From Bog-473 sp963834405 (lineage in GTDB: Bacteria > Actinomycetota > Acidimicrobiia > Acidimicrobiales > RAAP-2), in the NCBI GenBank assembly GCA_963834405.1, contig CAWIBX010000005.1:434001-498000 (forward strand): 64,000 nt of DNA, in the 5' to 3' direction. Shown here piece by piece: positions 40,824 to 50,061 of the stretch; positions within the stretch are counted from its first letter, which is position 1, and each line of letters begins with the position of its first letter. Under the pieces are notes generated by a model. The model did not search any database. It had not been told where the DNA came from and saw nothing but the letters and a program-made list of their open reading frames with translations. The position numbers were made by a program, and so were the translations under genes.

Positions 40824-43172
40824 GTGGCAGAGCATCCCGATCTGCAGGCTGAGCAGGAATACCTGAACCGTGCCTACGACGGGTTGGAGTTCATGCGGGG
40901 GGAGGCTCGCCACATGCTCCAGGGCGTGCTCGATCTCGGTCGGGGCGGCACCTTCCAGTCCCGCACCGAACGCGACATCGTGGTGCGCACCAGCCTCGCC
41001 CGCCTGGAGCAGCTCGATATCGGCGACCAGGCCCTCTATTTCGGGCGCATCGACCGCCTCCCCGAGCCCGGCGACGACGCGCTGGTGGGCGAGTCCTTCC
41101 ACATCGGGCGCCTCGCCGTCTCGGGCCCCGACCACGAGCCCCTCGTCGTGGACTGGCGCGCCCCGGTGGCCGAGCCCTTCTACCGCGCCACGGGGCTCGA
41201 CCCCCAGGGCCTCGCCCGCCGGCGCCACCTCGCCGTGCGCGGCCGCGCCGTCCTCGGGCTCGAGGACGAGTACTTCGTCGACCCCGACGGGAAGGTCGCC
41301 GCCCCGGTTCCCGTCCCCGACGGCGCGGCGGCCTCCAACGGCGCCGCCGGCGGCGAGCGCCTGCTGACCGACGGCATGGTCCTCGGCGGCCCCGGCGCGC
41401 TCCTGTCCGCGCTCGGCCAGGCCCGCACCGGGCACATGGGCGACATCATCGGCACCATCCAGCGCGAGCAGGACGAGATCATCCGCTCACCGCTGCCTGG
41501 CGTCCTCGTCGTCCAGGGCGGCCCCGGGACCGGCAAGACCGCGGTGGCCCTGCACCGCGCCGCCTACCTGCTCTACACCCACCGCTTCCCCCTGGAGCGC
41601 CAGGGCGTGCTCGTCGTCGGGCCGAACCCGCTCTTCCTGCGCTACATCGAGCAGGTGCTGCCTTCGCTGGGCGAGACCGGGGTGAGCCTCTCGACCGTGG
41701 CCGGCCTCGTCCCGGAGGTGCGCGTGCGCGGGGTGGACGACCCATCCGTCGCCAAGCTCAAGGGCGACGTGCGCATGGTGCGCGTGCTTGCCCGCGCCGT
41801 GCGGACCCGCCAGCGGCCGCTGCGGCTCGACGTCGAGGTGCCCTTCGGTGCCGTGGTGCTGCGCCTGCGCGCGCGGGCCACCGAGGAGATCGTCGCGGCG
41901 GCCCGGCGCCGTCCCGGCACGCACAACGCCCGCCGCCGCTTCGTGGAGGCGCAGGTGGTGCGTGCGCTGTCCGAGGACTACCGGTCCCGGCTCGGCCGCA
42001 ACGACGCCCCGCCCGGCGAGCAGGAAACCAGCCAGGAGGAGCAGGAGGACCTGGCCCGCCGCCTGCGCCGGGTGCCCGAGGTGGCCGACGCGCTGGACCG
42101 CATGTGGCCCCGGCTCTCGCCGCACGAGTTCCTGCACGACCTGTTCGGCGCCCGCCCGCTCCTCGCCGCGGCGGGCAAGGGGATCCTGCGCGACGACGAG
42201 GTGCGCCGTCTCCACCGCCCCCGCAGCGCGTCGCTCGACGCGGTCCCCTGGACCGTCGGCGACACTGCGCTCATAGACGAGGCGCGCACGGTCCTCGGTC
42301 CCCGCCGGGGGCGCGCCGCGCGCAACCGGGCCCGGGTCGAAGAAGGCGCGGCGGGCGAGGGAGGGTTCTGGCCCCAGGGCCTGGCCGCGTCACCGGTGCC
42401 GGCCAACGGGTCGGCGTCCACGCCCGAGGACGACATCCGCTCCTTCGGCCACATCGTCGTCGACGAGGTGCAGGACCTCTCGCCCATGCAGCTGCGCATG
42501 CTGGCCCGACGGTCGCTGTCGGGCTCCATGACGGTGGTGGGCGACATCGCCCAGGCGACCGGGCCGTGGGCGCCGCAGAGCTGGGACGAGGTGACGCGGC
42601 ATCTCAGCCCGCAGCGTGCCCCGCGCCTGGTGGAGCTCACCGTCAGCTACCGCACGCCGGCCGAGGTGGTGGCGCTGGCCTCCCGCGTCCTCGCGATCGC
42701 GGCGCCGGACGTCGCCCCGCCCCGACCCGTGCGGGAGTCGGGGAATGTGCCGCGCGTCGTGCAGGTGACGCGGCACGAACTGGCCGCCACGGTGGCCGGC
42801 GTGGCGCGTGAGGAGGTCGCCGCGGTGGCGCCCGGGCGAGTCGCCGTGCTCGGCCCGGCCGTCATGCTTCCCGAGCTGGAGCGTGCGCTGGACGAGGCCG
42901 GCCTGGACCCCATCGACCCGCGCGACCCCGCCGGCCTGGGCCTGGCCGCCGGGCTGGTGGTGCTCCCAGCCGACGAGACCAACGGCCTGGAGTTCGACTC
43001 CGTGGTCGTCGTCGAGCCGTCCCTGGTCGCGTCGGTGGGGGACGAGCCGGCCGGAGAAGGCCCGCCGGTCGCCACCACACGGGGGCTGCGGACGCTCTAC
43101 GTCGCCCTGACGCGGCCGACCCGGCGGCTGGCGGTCGTCCACGCCGAGCCGCTCCCGGTCGAGCTCACCTGA
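40824..43172 (+). CDS. HelD/HelR-like superfamily 1 helicase (RNA polymerase-associated)
   Basis: 782 aa. The Walker A motif is VVQGGPGTGKTAVALHRAAY (Lys238), Walker B HIVVDEVQDLSPMQLRML, with motif III-like VVGDIAQATGPWAPQSWDE and C-terminal TRGLRTLYVALTRPTRRLAV. The N-terminal EQEYLNRAYDGLEFMR helix and FYFGRIDR-like block (ALYFGRIDRLPE) are features of HelD-type proteins, which recycle stalled RNA polymerase; the actinobacterial HelR branch also displaces rifampicin. No rifamycin-associated 19-bp element was recognised upstream. GTG 40824 has AAAGGGGA about 5 nt upstream. Subgroup (HelD or HelR) is not settled by reading. Confidence 0.85.
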   Translation: MAEHPDLQAEQEYLNRAYDGLEFMRGEARHMLQGVLDLGRGGTFQSRTERDIVVRTSLARLEQLDIGDQALYFGRIDRLPEPGDDALVGESFHIGRLAVSGPDHEPLVVDWRAPVAEPFYRATGLDPQGLARRRHLAVRGRAVLGLEDEYFVDPDGKVAAPVPVPDGAAASNGAAGGERLLTDGMVLGGPGALLSALGQARTGHMGDIIGTIQREQDEIIRSPLPGVLVVQGGPGTGKTAVALHRAAYLLYTHRFPLERQGVLVVGPNPLFLRYIEQVLPSLGETGVSLSTVAGLVPEVRVRGVDDPSVAKLKGDVRMVRVLARAVRTRQRPLRLDVEVPFGAVVLRLRARATEEIVAAARRRPGTHNARRRFVEAQVVRALSEDYRSRLGRNDAPPGEQETSQEEQEDLARRLRRVPEVADALDRMWPRLSPHEFLHDLFGARPLLAAAGKGILRDDEVRRLHRPRSASLDAVPWTVGDTALIDEARTVLGPRRGRAARNRARVEEGAAGEGGFWPQGLAASPVPANGSASTPEDDIRSFGHIVVDEVQDLSPMQLRMLARRSLSGSMTVVGDIAQATGPWAPQSWDEVTRHLSPQRAPRLVELTVSYRTPAEVVALASRVLAIAAPDVAPPRPVRESGNVPRVVQVTRHELAATVAGVAREEVAAVAPGRVAVLGPAVMLPELERALDEAGLDPIDPRDPAGLGLAAGLVVLPADETNGLEFDSVVVVEPSLVASVGDEPAGEGPPVATTRGLRTLYVALTRPTRRLAVVHAEPLPVELT

Positions 43173-43256
43173 CATCGCTCTGACCTGGGCGTCAGCGTCC
43201 TGACCGCGCGCGCCGAGCCCCCATCTGCGGGTTGGCACCTCCGAGCGTGGGTCGAC

Positions 43257-43262
43257 TAGAAA
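43257..43262 (+). promoter_or_regulatory. candidate -10 element of ctaE-qcrCAB
   Basis: TAGAAA ends 7 nt before the ctaE GTG at 43270, the same hexamer and nearly the same spacing as before nuoA. A leaderless operon transcript is implied. No Shine-Dalgarno sequence is present. Confidence 0.4.
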
Positions 43263-43269
43263 TTGGCCT

Positions 43270-43878
43270 GTGACCCAGGCCGTTTCGGCGGAACTCCCCG
43301 CGCCACTGCCCCAGGGAAAGATCGTTCACGATCGCCCGCCCATGCTGGCGGTGGGGGTCATGATCTGGCTCGGCTCGGAGCTGATGTTCTTCAGCGGCCT
43401 CTTCGCCGCGTTCTTCACCATCCGGGCCAACACCGTCGGGCCCTGGCCGCCGGCGGGGACCCAGCTCGATGTCCTCCGGGCCGGCATCTTCACGCTGGTC
43501 CTGGTCTCGTCCAGTTTCACCATGCAGTACGCGGTGTACCAAGCCGAGTGGCGCCGCCGCCGCTCCGCCCGCATCTGGGTCGTCGCGACGATCATCCTCG
43601 GCACCGCATTCTTGGGGAACCAGCTCTACGAGTGGCTCTTCAGCCCCACGCGTTGGTACACGAACTCGTACGGGTCGCTCTTCTACATCATGTCGGGCCT
43701 GCACGGCCTGCACGTCTTCATCGGCCTGGTCGCCATGACCTTCTTCTTGGGGCGCATGCGCGGTGACAAGGGTGGCGACCCCGGTGAGCTCTCCGCCATG
43801 CAGGGGATTTCGTACTACTGGCACTTCGTCGACATCGTCTGGGTCGGGCTCTACAGTTGCCTGTTCCTCCTCAAGTAG
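43270..43878 (+). CDS. ctaE: cytochrome c oxidase subunit III
   Basis: 202 aa, five helices, the usual actinobacterial form. MLAVGVMIWLGSELMFFSGL, FTMQYAVYQAEWRR, IMSGLHGLHVFIGLVAM and YYWHFVDIVWVGLYSCLFLL are the conserved helices, with His and Glu residues in normal positions. It belongs to the aa3 oxidase encoded also by ctaC, ctaD and ctaF at 57.5-60.7 kb, and starts the ctaE-qcrCAB operon found in Actinomycetota that form a bcc-aa3 supercomplex. Confidence 0.96.
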   Translation: MTQAVSAELPAPLPQGKIVHDRPPMLAVGVMIWLGSELMFFSGLFAAFFTIRANTVGPWPPAGTQLDVLRAGIFTLVLVSSSFTMQYAVYQAEWRRRRSARIWVVATIILGTAFLGNQLYEWLFSPTRWYTNSYGSLFYIMSGLHGLHVFIGLVAMTFFLGRMRGDKGGDPGELSAMQGISYYWHFVDIVWVGLYSCLFLLK

Positions 43879-43880
43879 GC

Positions 43881-44873
43881 ATGCCGGGCATGCGCGCAGA
43901 CAGACGGGGGACGCTCCGCACGAAGGTCTTGTTGCCCGCCGGCCTCCTGAGCGTCGTCGCCCTGGCCTCGTTCGCGCTGTTCGTCCCCGCCTCGTCGGCC
44001 GGTGCGAGCGGCAAGGAGGACACGTCGCAGGTGTCCACCACGCACACCTCGACCAAGGCGTGCGGCACGGTGAACGTGAAGGGCGTCAGCACGGAGCCCA
44101 ACACCGGCAATCCGTTCACGAGCTCGAACCTGCACTGCGTCGGCGGCCACATCGTCTCCTACGGCAACAGCGCCATCACCTACGCCAACCCGCCCCAGTC
44201 GTTCGTGTCGGTCGGCCGGCAGCTGTTCGCGCAGTACTGCTCGAGCTGCCACGGCAACGACGCCAACGGCGTCGGCCCGGAAGGCCAGGCCACCATCGGC
44301 CCCAACCTCCAGGGCGTCGGTGCGGCGACGGTGGACTTCTGGGTCAGCTCGGGGCGCATGCCCGCGACCGACGTGAAGGCGGTCGAGGCAGAGCGGAAAG
44401 CCACCCGGCTCACGCCGCAGCAGGCGCTGCAACTCGCCGCCTTCGTGAACTCGCTCGACCCCTCGGTTCCCGCCATCCCGACCCCGCACCTACAGGGCGC
44501 GAACCAGTCGACCGGCGACGAGCTCTTCTCGCTGAACTGCGCCGCCTGCCACACCATCACCGGCTCGGGCGACGCGCTGGCCTTTGGCACCAACGCGCCA
44601 TCCCTGCAGAACAAGACCGTCACGGCGCAGCAGGTGGTCGAGGCCATGCGGACCGGCCCGGCCAACATGCCGCGCTTCAGCGGGAACCTGACCGACGCGC
44701 AGGTGCGCGACATCACCTCCTACGTCGTCGGGCGCATCCAGCACCCGGTCAACGCGGGAGGGTTCGCACTGGGCGGCGTCGGCCCCGTTGCCGAGGGCTT
44801 CGTCGCGCTGCTGATCGGCGTGGGCGGCCTGGCGCTCATCTGCTTCTGGATCGGAGACCGCTCGCGTGAGTGA
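43881..44873 (+). CDS. qcrC: di-haem cytochrome c subunit of the bcc complex
   Basis: 330 aa. An N-terminal signal or anchor (VLLPAGLLSVVALASFALFV) is followed by two c-type haem motifs, CSSCH at residues 120-124 and CAACH at 220-224, and a C-terminal helix (GFVALLIGVGGLALICFW). This di-haem form replaces both cytochrome c1 and soluble cytochrome c in Actinomycetota and passes electrons straight to the aa3 oxidase. ATG 43881 lies 2 bp after ctaE. It overlaps qcrA by 8 nt. Confidence 0.95.
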   Translation: MPGMRADRRGTLRTKVLLPAGLLSVVALASFALFVPASSAGASGKEDTSQVSTTHTSTKACGTVNVKGVSTEPNTGNPFTSSNLHCVGGHIVSYGNSAITYANPPQSFVSVGRQLFAQYCSSCHGNDANGVGPEGQATIGPNLQGVGAATVDFWVSSGRMPATDVKAVEAERKATRLTPQQALQLAAFVNSLDPSVPAIPTPHLQGANQSTGDELFSLNCAACHTITGSGDALAFGTNAPSLQNKTVTAQQVVEAMRTGPANMPRFSGNLTDAQVRDITSYVVGRIQHPVNAGGFALGGVGPVAEGFVALLIGVGGLALICFWIGDRSRE

Positions 44874-45837
44874 CGCCGACCACCGCCCCTCGCGCACCAG
44901 GGTGCCGATGCCCATGGCGACGCTCAGCGACCCGCACATGCGCGACGCGGCCCAGCACCCGGCCCGCATAGAGAAGATCGTCGCCGCCGCCTTCCTGCTC
45001 GCCGCCGTCTTCTTTGGCATCTCGGGTGCCGCCTACTGGCAGAACTGGAGCCCTTGGGTCTTCGGCGGTGCCCTCGGTGCCGGCATGTTCCTGCTCGGCT
45101 TCGGCCTGACCGCCTGGGGCAAGTACCTGATGCCCCAGGGCCCCTTCGTCGAGGAGCGCCACCGCCTGGCCTCGGACCCGGCGGAGCGCGACTTGTTCAC
45201 CGCCGCGCTGGTGGAGCGTTCGGCCGTCGTGGTGCAACGCCGCAAGATGCTGGGCGGCCTCTTCGCCTTCGGGGCCGCCATCTTCGGCATCGTGGCGGCC
45301 TTCCCGCTCATCCGCTCGCTCGGCCCGCTCCCCGGGACCTCCCTCGAGACCACCGACTGGCGTGCCGGCACCGCGCTGGTCGACTCCACCGGGCGCCGGG
45401 TCCGCCGGGGCACCCTGGTCCCCGGCGGCATCATGACGGTCTACCCGGCCAACCAGATCAGGTACGTGGACGGCCAGCTCACCTTCTCCGACCAAGGCTT
45501 CGCCACCGACCAGACCGTCCTCATCAGGTTGCCGGGCGGTCCCTTCACCACCATGCCGGGCCGGGAGGGCTGGACCCCGGACGGCTACGTCGCCTACTCC
45601 AAGGTGTGCACCCACCTGGGTTGCCCGGTGGGTCTCTACGAGCAGGAGCTCGAGCTGCTGGTGTGCCCGTGCCACCAGTCCATGTTCAACGTGCGTAACG
45701 GCGCCGTCCCCCAGTTCGGCCCGGCCCCGCGCCCGCTGCCCCAGCTGAAGCTCGGCTACGACGACGACGGCTACCTCATCGCGCTGGCGCCGTATGATCA
45801 GGCCGTCGGCCCCGGTTTCTTCGAGCGCACCACATGA
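44866..45837 (+). CDS. qcrA: Rieske iron-sulfur subunit of the bcc complex
   Basis: 323 aa. Three N-terminal helices (FLLAAVFFGISGAAYW, FGGALGAGMFLLGFGL, LGGLFAFGAAIFGIVAAFP) are typical of actinobacterial QcrA. The Rieske [2Fe-2S] ligands are CTHLGC (248-253) and CPCHQS (267-272). The RRKMLGG segment before the third helix resembles a Tat-type twin-arginine signal, as known for this family, which fits the tatA gene at 62 kb. GTG 44866 overlaps qcrC by 8 nt; the stop overlaps qcrB by 4 nt. Confidence 0.95.
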   Translation: MSDADHRPSRTRVPMPMATLSDPHMRDAAQHPARIEKIVAAAFLLAAVFFGISGAAYWQNWSPWVFGGALGAGMFLLGFGLTAWGKYLMPQGPFVEERHRLASDPAERDLFTAALVERSAVVVQRRKMLGGLFAFGAAIFGIVAAFPLIRSLGPLPGTSLETTDWRAGTALVDSTGRRVRRGTLVPGGIMTVYPANQIRYVDGQLTFSDQGFATDQTVLIRLPGGPFTTMPGREGWTPDGYVAYSKVCTHLGCPVGLYEQELELLVCPCHQSMFNVRNGAVPQFGPAPRPLPQLKLGYDDDGYLIALAPYDQAVGPGFFERTT

Positions 45838-47399
45838 GCGACACGGCGACCACCAAGCGCAGCGCCCGCCAGGCCATGGGACCGTTCGGCCGCGTCGGTC
45901 AAGCGGTCGACGAGCTCGACGAGCGCATCGGCATCGCCAAGGGCGGCCGCGTCCTCCTGGACAAGATCTTCCCGGACCACTGGTCCTTCATGCTGGGCGA
46001 GATCGCGCTCTACTCCTTCGTCGTCCTTATCGCGACCGGCATCTTCCTCACCCTGTTCTTCGTGCCGTCGCAGCAGACGATCGTCTACCACGGCTCCTAC
46101 GCGCCTCTCCGCGGCCAGCTCGTCTCCCAGGCCTACGGGTCGACGGTCGACATCTCGTTCGGGGTGCGGGGCGGCCTGCTCATCCGCCAGATGCACCACT
46201 GGGCGGCCGACATCTTCACCGGGTCGATCATCGTCCACATGGCGCGCATCTTCTTCACCGGCGCCTTCCGCAAGCCCCGCGAGCTCAACTGGACCGTCGG
46301 GCTCCTGATGCTGATCCTCGCCATCTTCGAGGGCTTCATCGGCTACTCGCTGCCCGACGACCTGATCTCGGGCACGGGCTTGCGCATCGGCTACTCCATC
46401 GCGCTGTCGATCCCCTTCGTCGGCAGCTACATCACCTCGTTCCTCTGGGGCGGGCCGTTCCCCGGGACCGAGATCATCGATCGCTTCTACATCATCCATG
46501 TCCTGATCATCCCGGCCATCCTCGCCGTGCTGATCGGCGTGCACCTCGGGCTTTTGGTGCGCCAGAAGCACACGCAGTTCGCGGGCGAGGGCCGCACCGA
46601 GGACAACGTGGTCGGTTCGCCGATGTTCCCCACCTTCGCGGCGAAGACGACCGGCTTTCTCTTCATGGTGGCGGGCGCCACCGCGCTGTTGGGCGCGTTC
46701 GCGCAGATCAACCCGATCTGGCAGTTCGGCGCCTACTACAACCCGTCGAAGATCTCCTACGCGGTCCAGCCGGACTGGTACATGGGCTGGCTCGACGGCG
46801 CCCTGCGCATCATGCCGTCGTGGGAGTTCGCCGGGGTCGGCCATACCGTGCCCCTCGAGGTCTTCCTGCCCGCCGTCGTCTTCCCCGGCCTCATCTTCAC
46901 GATCTGCTTCCTGTGGCCCGCGATCGAACGCCGCTGGACCGGTGACAACGAGCTGCACAACCTGCTGGACCGGCCGCGCAACCGGCCCAAGCGCGCGGCG
47001 GCCGGCGCAGCCATGCTCGCCCTGCTCTTCACGCTGTTCGCGGCGAGCTCCACCGACGTCCTGGCCAACTACTTCCACGTTTCGCTCAACGTGGTGCTGT
47101 GGTTCTTCCGCATCGCGGTGTTCGTGGTCCCGGTGATCGCCGGCCTCGTGACATACCAGCTCTGCAGGGAGATGCAGGGCGTCCACGGCATCGGGCAGCG
47201 CAAGCGGGCCGTCATCGTCCGCCGCTCGGCCCAGGGCGAGTACACGACCGTGCCGGCGGCGCCCCGTCCCGACGACGAGCGGACCGAGCTCGACCCCGAG
47301 CCCGTGCCGGAGCGCATCGACATAGAGCCGTTGGTCAACGGCGGCCGCGAGCGCGAACCCGAGCCCTCGCCGACCGGCGTCCGCCAGGTCACGCGCTGA
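45834..47399 (+). CDS. qcrB: cytochrome b subunit of the bcc complex
   Basis: 521 aa. Haem-binding helices carry LIRQMHHWAADIFTGSIIVH and FYIIHVLIIPAILAVLIGVH; NWTVGLLMLILAIFEGFIGYSLPDDL is split across helices 3-4, and the quinol loop ends near PDWYMGW. After the eighth helix come an extra helix pair and a 70-residue charged tail usual in actinobacterial QcrB. ATG 45834 overlaps qcrA by 4 nt. The TGA stop overlaps a CTG that is the only plausible start of the next gene. Confidence 0.95.
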   Translation: MSDTATTKRSARQAMGPFGRVGQAVDELDERIGIAKGGRVLLDKIFPDHWSFMLGEIALYSFVVLIATGIFLTLFFVPSQQTIVYHGSYAPLRGQLVSQAYGSTVDISFGVRGGLLIRQMHHWAADIFTGSIIVHMARIFFTGAFRKPRELNWTVGLLMLILAIFEGFIGYSLPDDLISGTGLRIGYSIALSIPFVGSYITSFLWGGPFPGTEIIDRFYIIHVLIIPAILAVLIGVHLGLLVRQKHTQFAGEGRTEDNVVGSPMFPTFAAKTTGFLFMVAGATALLGAFAQINPIWQFGAYYNPSKISYAVQPDWYMGWLDGALRIMPSWEFAGVGHTVPLEVFLPAVVFPGLIFTICFLWPAIERRWTGDNELHNLLDRPRNRPKRAAAGAAMLALLFTLFAASSTDVLANYFHVSLNVVLWFFRIAVFVVPVIAGLVTYQLCREMQGVHGIGQRKRAVIVRRSAQGEYTTVPAAPRPDDERTELDPEPVPERIDIEPLVNGGREREPEPSPTGVRQVTR

Positions 47400-48277
47400 G
47401 CGGACCGCGCCGGGTCACCCCGCGCGACCTGTGGGTCGCCACCGAGTCGATCCACGCCGTCACCTACTTCGCCCCGACCAGTCGCACCGCGCTGCGCGAG
47501 ACCGGTCTGCGCGGATTCTGGGCGGGGTACTTCGCCGCCCGCGCCGCCCCGTTGGGCCGGGCCGGCGCGGGGCCGGTGGCGGCGGCCTTCTTCAACTTCG
47601 CGCCGGCCATGGTCGCCCAGGCCGTCCCCGGTTGCTGGGACGTCGTGGTCCCGGCCACCCTGTGCCGGGTGCGCGCCATCGCGGCGGCGGAGGTGCTTGG
47701 TGAGGTGTGCGGGGTCGAGTCCCGCTCGGCTTTGTTGGCCGCGCTTCCCCTCCTGCGGCGGGCCACCGGGGCCTGTGACGGTGCGGGGCGTCCCCTGGCC
47801 GGAGCCAACCGGTCGCTGTGGCCCGCCATCGCCACGGCCCTGGGCACCGGCGGTCTCGGCGAGGCGTGGCAGTCGTGCACGACGCTGCGCGAGCACCGCG
47901 GGGACGGCCACGTCGCCGCGTTGGTGGCGCACGGGGTCCGCGGCCTGGAGGCCCATCTCCTCGCCGCCGGGGCCAAGGGCGTGCCGGCCGAGTTGCTGCG
48001 GGAGAACCGGGGCTGGAGCGAGGAGGCGTGGGACGCCGGCACCGCGTCGTTGGTCGACCGGGGCCTGCTGCACGCCGACGGCCGTGTCACCGACACCGGG
48101 CGGACCCTGCACGCGTCGGTCGAGACGTTGACGGACGCGTTAGCCGAGCCGGCCTACGCGTCCCTCAGCGAAGGCGCGCTCGAGGACCTCCACGGCGCGC
48201 TGCGCGCCTGTGCCGCCGACGTGCAGGCGTCTGGTCTGTATCCGTTCCCCAACCCCATGGGGCTGCCGGCGCTCTGA
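47396..48277 (+). CDS. SCO6745-like protein of unknown function
   Basis: About 293 aa. ATESIHAVTYFAPTSRTAL, GLRGFWAGYFAARAAPLG and AAFFNFAPAMVAQAVP match the actinobacterial SCO6745 family, possibly a winged-helix fold near the C-terminus (WDAGTASLVDRGLLHADGRV). No ATG, GTG or TTG lies between the qcrB stop and the conserved block; the best start is CTG 47396, which overlaps the qcrB stop as CTGA. Function is unknown; location after qcrB suggests co-expression with the bcc complex. Confidence 0.7.
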   Translation: MSGPRRVTPRDLWVATESIHAVTYFAPTSRTALRETGLRGFWAGYFAARAAPLGRAGAGPVAAAFFNFAPAMVAQAVPGCWDVVVPATLCRVRAIAAAEVLGEVCGVESRSALLAALPLLRRATGACDGAGRPLAGANRSLWPAIATALGTGGLGEAWQSCTTLREHRGDGHVAALVAHGVRGLEAHLLAAGAKGVPAELLRENRGWSEEAWDAGTASLVDRGLLHADGRVTDTGRTLHASVETLTDALAEPAYASLSEGALEDLHGALRACAADVQASGLYPFPNPMGLPAL

Positions 48278-48289
48278 GGGGGCTAGACA

Positions 48290-49165
48290 TTAGGTGTTCT
48301 CCGAGGCGCGGGGCGGGGGCCAGCCCGGCACCAGGCCGAGCTCCTTGCACAGCTGGCGCGACGACACCATCTGCCCGGCGTACTGCGCCGCCGCGGCGTC
48401 CGTGCCGAGCCACGCCGCCACTTCGCCCGCCACCTCAGGCGGCGCCGGCCGGTGTCCTGCACCGACGAGCACCCGGTCCATGCCCGAGGCGCGCATCGAC
48501 TCGGTCAGGGTCAGACCGGGCGCGATGGAGAAGGCCCAGATGCCCGACGCGAAGAACTCGACGTGGCACATGTCGGTCACCCGGTGGAACGCGGCTTTGG
48601 CGGCGGCGTAGGCCACGCCCCACCCACCCGCACCCGCCGGCGCCGGCGGCGTCAGGAAGGCAGCCTCCGAGAGCATGTTGACCAGCCGGCCCTCCCCGCG
48701 CTCGAGCATCTGGGGCAGGAGCAGCTGGGTCAGGAGCAACGGGTGCAGATAGTCGCCCACCAGGCAGCGTTCGGCCAGCTCGAGGGGCAGGTCCAGGATG
48801 CGGTCCATCGTCCCCGGCCCCTGGTAGATGGCGTTGTTGACCAGGACGTCCACCCGACCCATGTCGGCGAGGGAGGCCGCTGCGACGTGGATCACCGAGT
48901 CCCGGTCCATCAGGTCCATGGGCACGCTGAGGCAGCGGCGGCCGAGGGCCTCGACCTCCGCCGCCGTCGACTCGAGGCTGCCCGCGATGGGCATGGGCTG
49001 GTCTTCGGCGAGCACGCTCGAGGGGTGCGACCGCCCCTCACCCTCGTGGACCGTCCGGGCCGTGATCACGAGGTCCAGGCCCCGCCGGGCCAGGGCGACG
49101 GCGGCGCACCGGCCGATGCCCCGGCTCGCACCCGTGACGAGCGCGACTCGTGTCGGACCGGCCAC
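48290..49165 (-). CDS. short-chain dehydrogenase/reductase (first of a pair)
   Basis: 291 aa. VALVTGASRGIGR binds NAD(P), DVLVNNAIYQG is the central strand motif, and YAAAKAAFHRV gives the catalytic Tyr and Lys. An insert after the second strand (about residues 40-65) is longer than in minimal SDRs. GTG 49165 directly follows the TAG of the upstream SDR (TAGGTG, no gap), so the two are co-translated. Substrate is unknown. Confidence 0.85.
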   Translation of the reverse strand: MAGPTRVALVTGASRGIGRCAAVALARRGLDLVITARTVHEGEGRSHPSSVLAEDQPMPIAGSLESTAAEVEALGRRCLSVPMDLMDRDSVIHVAAASLADMGRVDVLVNNAIYQGPGTMDRILDLPLELAERCLVGDYLHPLLLTQLLLPQMLERGEGRLVNMLSEAAFLTPPAPAGAGGWGVAYAAAKAAFHRVTDMCHVEFFASGIWAFSIAPGLTLTESMRASGMDRVLVGAGHRPAPPEVAGEVAAWLGTDAAAAQYAGQMVSSRQLCKELGLVPGWPPPRASENT

Positions 49166-49939
49166 CTACATCATCCCGGCGATCTGGTGCCCGCCGTCGA
49201 CATGGAGCACCTGTCCGTTCACGTAGCGCGCGGCGTCGCTGCAGAGGAACACGACCACGTCGGCGATGTCGAGCGGCGTGCCCAGGCGGCGGGTCGGGTT
49301 GGCCTCGGCCAGGCGCCGCTGCACCTCCTCCGGCACGTTGGCGGCGGCCGTCGCGGTCAGGATGAAACCCGGGGCGATCGCGTTGGCCCGGATGCCCTCG
49401 CGGCCGTACCGGACGGCCAGGTGCCGGGTCAGCTGGTTGAGCGCCGCCTTCGAGACGCCATAGGCGACCCGGGTCGACTCGCCGATGGTGCTGGTCCCCG
49501 ACGAGATGGTCACGATCGACCCGCCGCCGCGCTCGGCCATACGCGGCACGGCGTGGCGGGCCAGCAGCAACGCCCCGCGCGTCGTCGTCTGGAGCACGCG
49601 GTCCCACACCCCGAGGTCCACGTCCACGGCGTCGGTGTCGAGCCGCGGGTGGCTCCACGCCGCGTTGTGGTCCGCGCAGTCGACCCCGCCGAACTCGGAG
49701 ACGGCGCGCGCCACGAAGGTGGCAACGGAATCGTCGTTGCGCACGTCGCAGCCGACGCCGATCGCCTGTCCCCCCGCGGCCGCCACGTCGGCCGCGACCG
49801 ACTCGGCGTCGGCCGCCGATACGTCACCGACGACCACGCACGCCCCCTCCTCGGCCAGCCGCCGCGCGGTGGCGCGGCCGATATCGGAGGCCCCGCCACT
49901 GACCAGGGCCACCTTCCCCCCGAGCAGGCCCACGGTCAA
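49166..49939 (-). CDS. short-chain dehydrogenase/reductase (second of a pair)
   Basis: 257 aa. VALVSGGASDIGRATA binds the cofactor, and YGVSKAALNQLTRHLA holds the catalytic Tyr/Lys; IAPGFILT and the end VDGGHQIAGMM are typical of classical SDRs. The usual NNAG motif is changed to DHNAAW. The start is either TTG 49939, whose TTGA overlaps the stop of a 16-codon upstream frame, or GTG 49933 with AGGAAG 9 nt upstream. A catabolic pathway role is possible but unproven. Confidence 0.85.
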   Translation of the reverse strand: MTVGLLGGKVALVSGGASDIGRATARRLAEEGACVVVGDVSAADAESVAADVAAAGGQAIGVGCDVRNDDSVATFVARAVSEFGGVDCADHNAAWSHPRLDTDAVDVDLGVWDRVLQTTTRGALLLARHAVPRMAERGGGSIVTISSGTSTIGESTRVAYGVSKAALNQLTRHLAVRYGREGIRANAIAPGFILTATAAANVPEEVQRRLAEANPTRRLGTPLDIADVVVFLCSDAARYVNGQVLHVDGGHQIAGMM

Positions 49940-49986
49940 CGCTTCCTGCGCACGGCCGCGGTGGGTCGGAGAGGCGCGGCCGTCAT
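49936..49986 (-). CDS. possible 16-aa leader peptide overlapping the SDR start
   Basis: ATG 49986 to TGA 49936 encodes MTAAPLRPTAAVRRKR. A TAGCAT -10-like element (49994-49999) ends 7 nt before the ATG, so it would be a leaderless first frame. Its stop overlaps the TTG start of the SDR (TTGA), and AGGAAG near its end could serve the SDR. Four of its last five residues are Arg or Lys. A chance frame of this length is possible. Confidence 0.35.
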   Translation of the reverse strand: MTAAPLRPTAAVRRKR

Positions 49987-49993
49987 GGCGCCA

Positions 49994-49999
49994 ATGCTA
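49994..49999 (-). promoter_or_regulatory. candidate -10 element of the SDR pair
   Basis: TAGCAT on the minus strand, 7 nt before ATG 49986 and 54 nt before the SDR start. It fits the TANNNT pattern seen before other genes here. Confidence 0.35.
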
Positions 50000-50061
50000 C
50001 GACGAGCGGTGGTGGGGAGCGCCGAGTGCGGGGGTCCGCGGGGGCTGGTCCGCGAGGGCTG

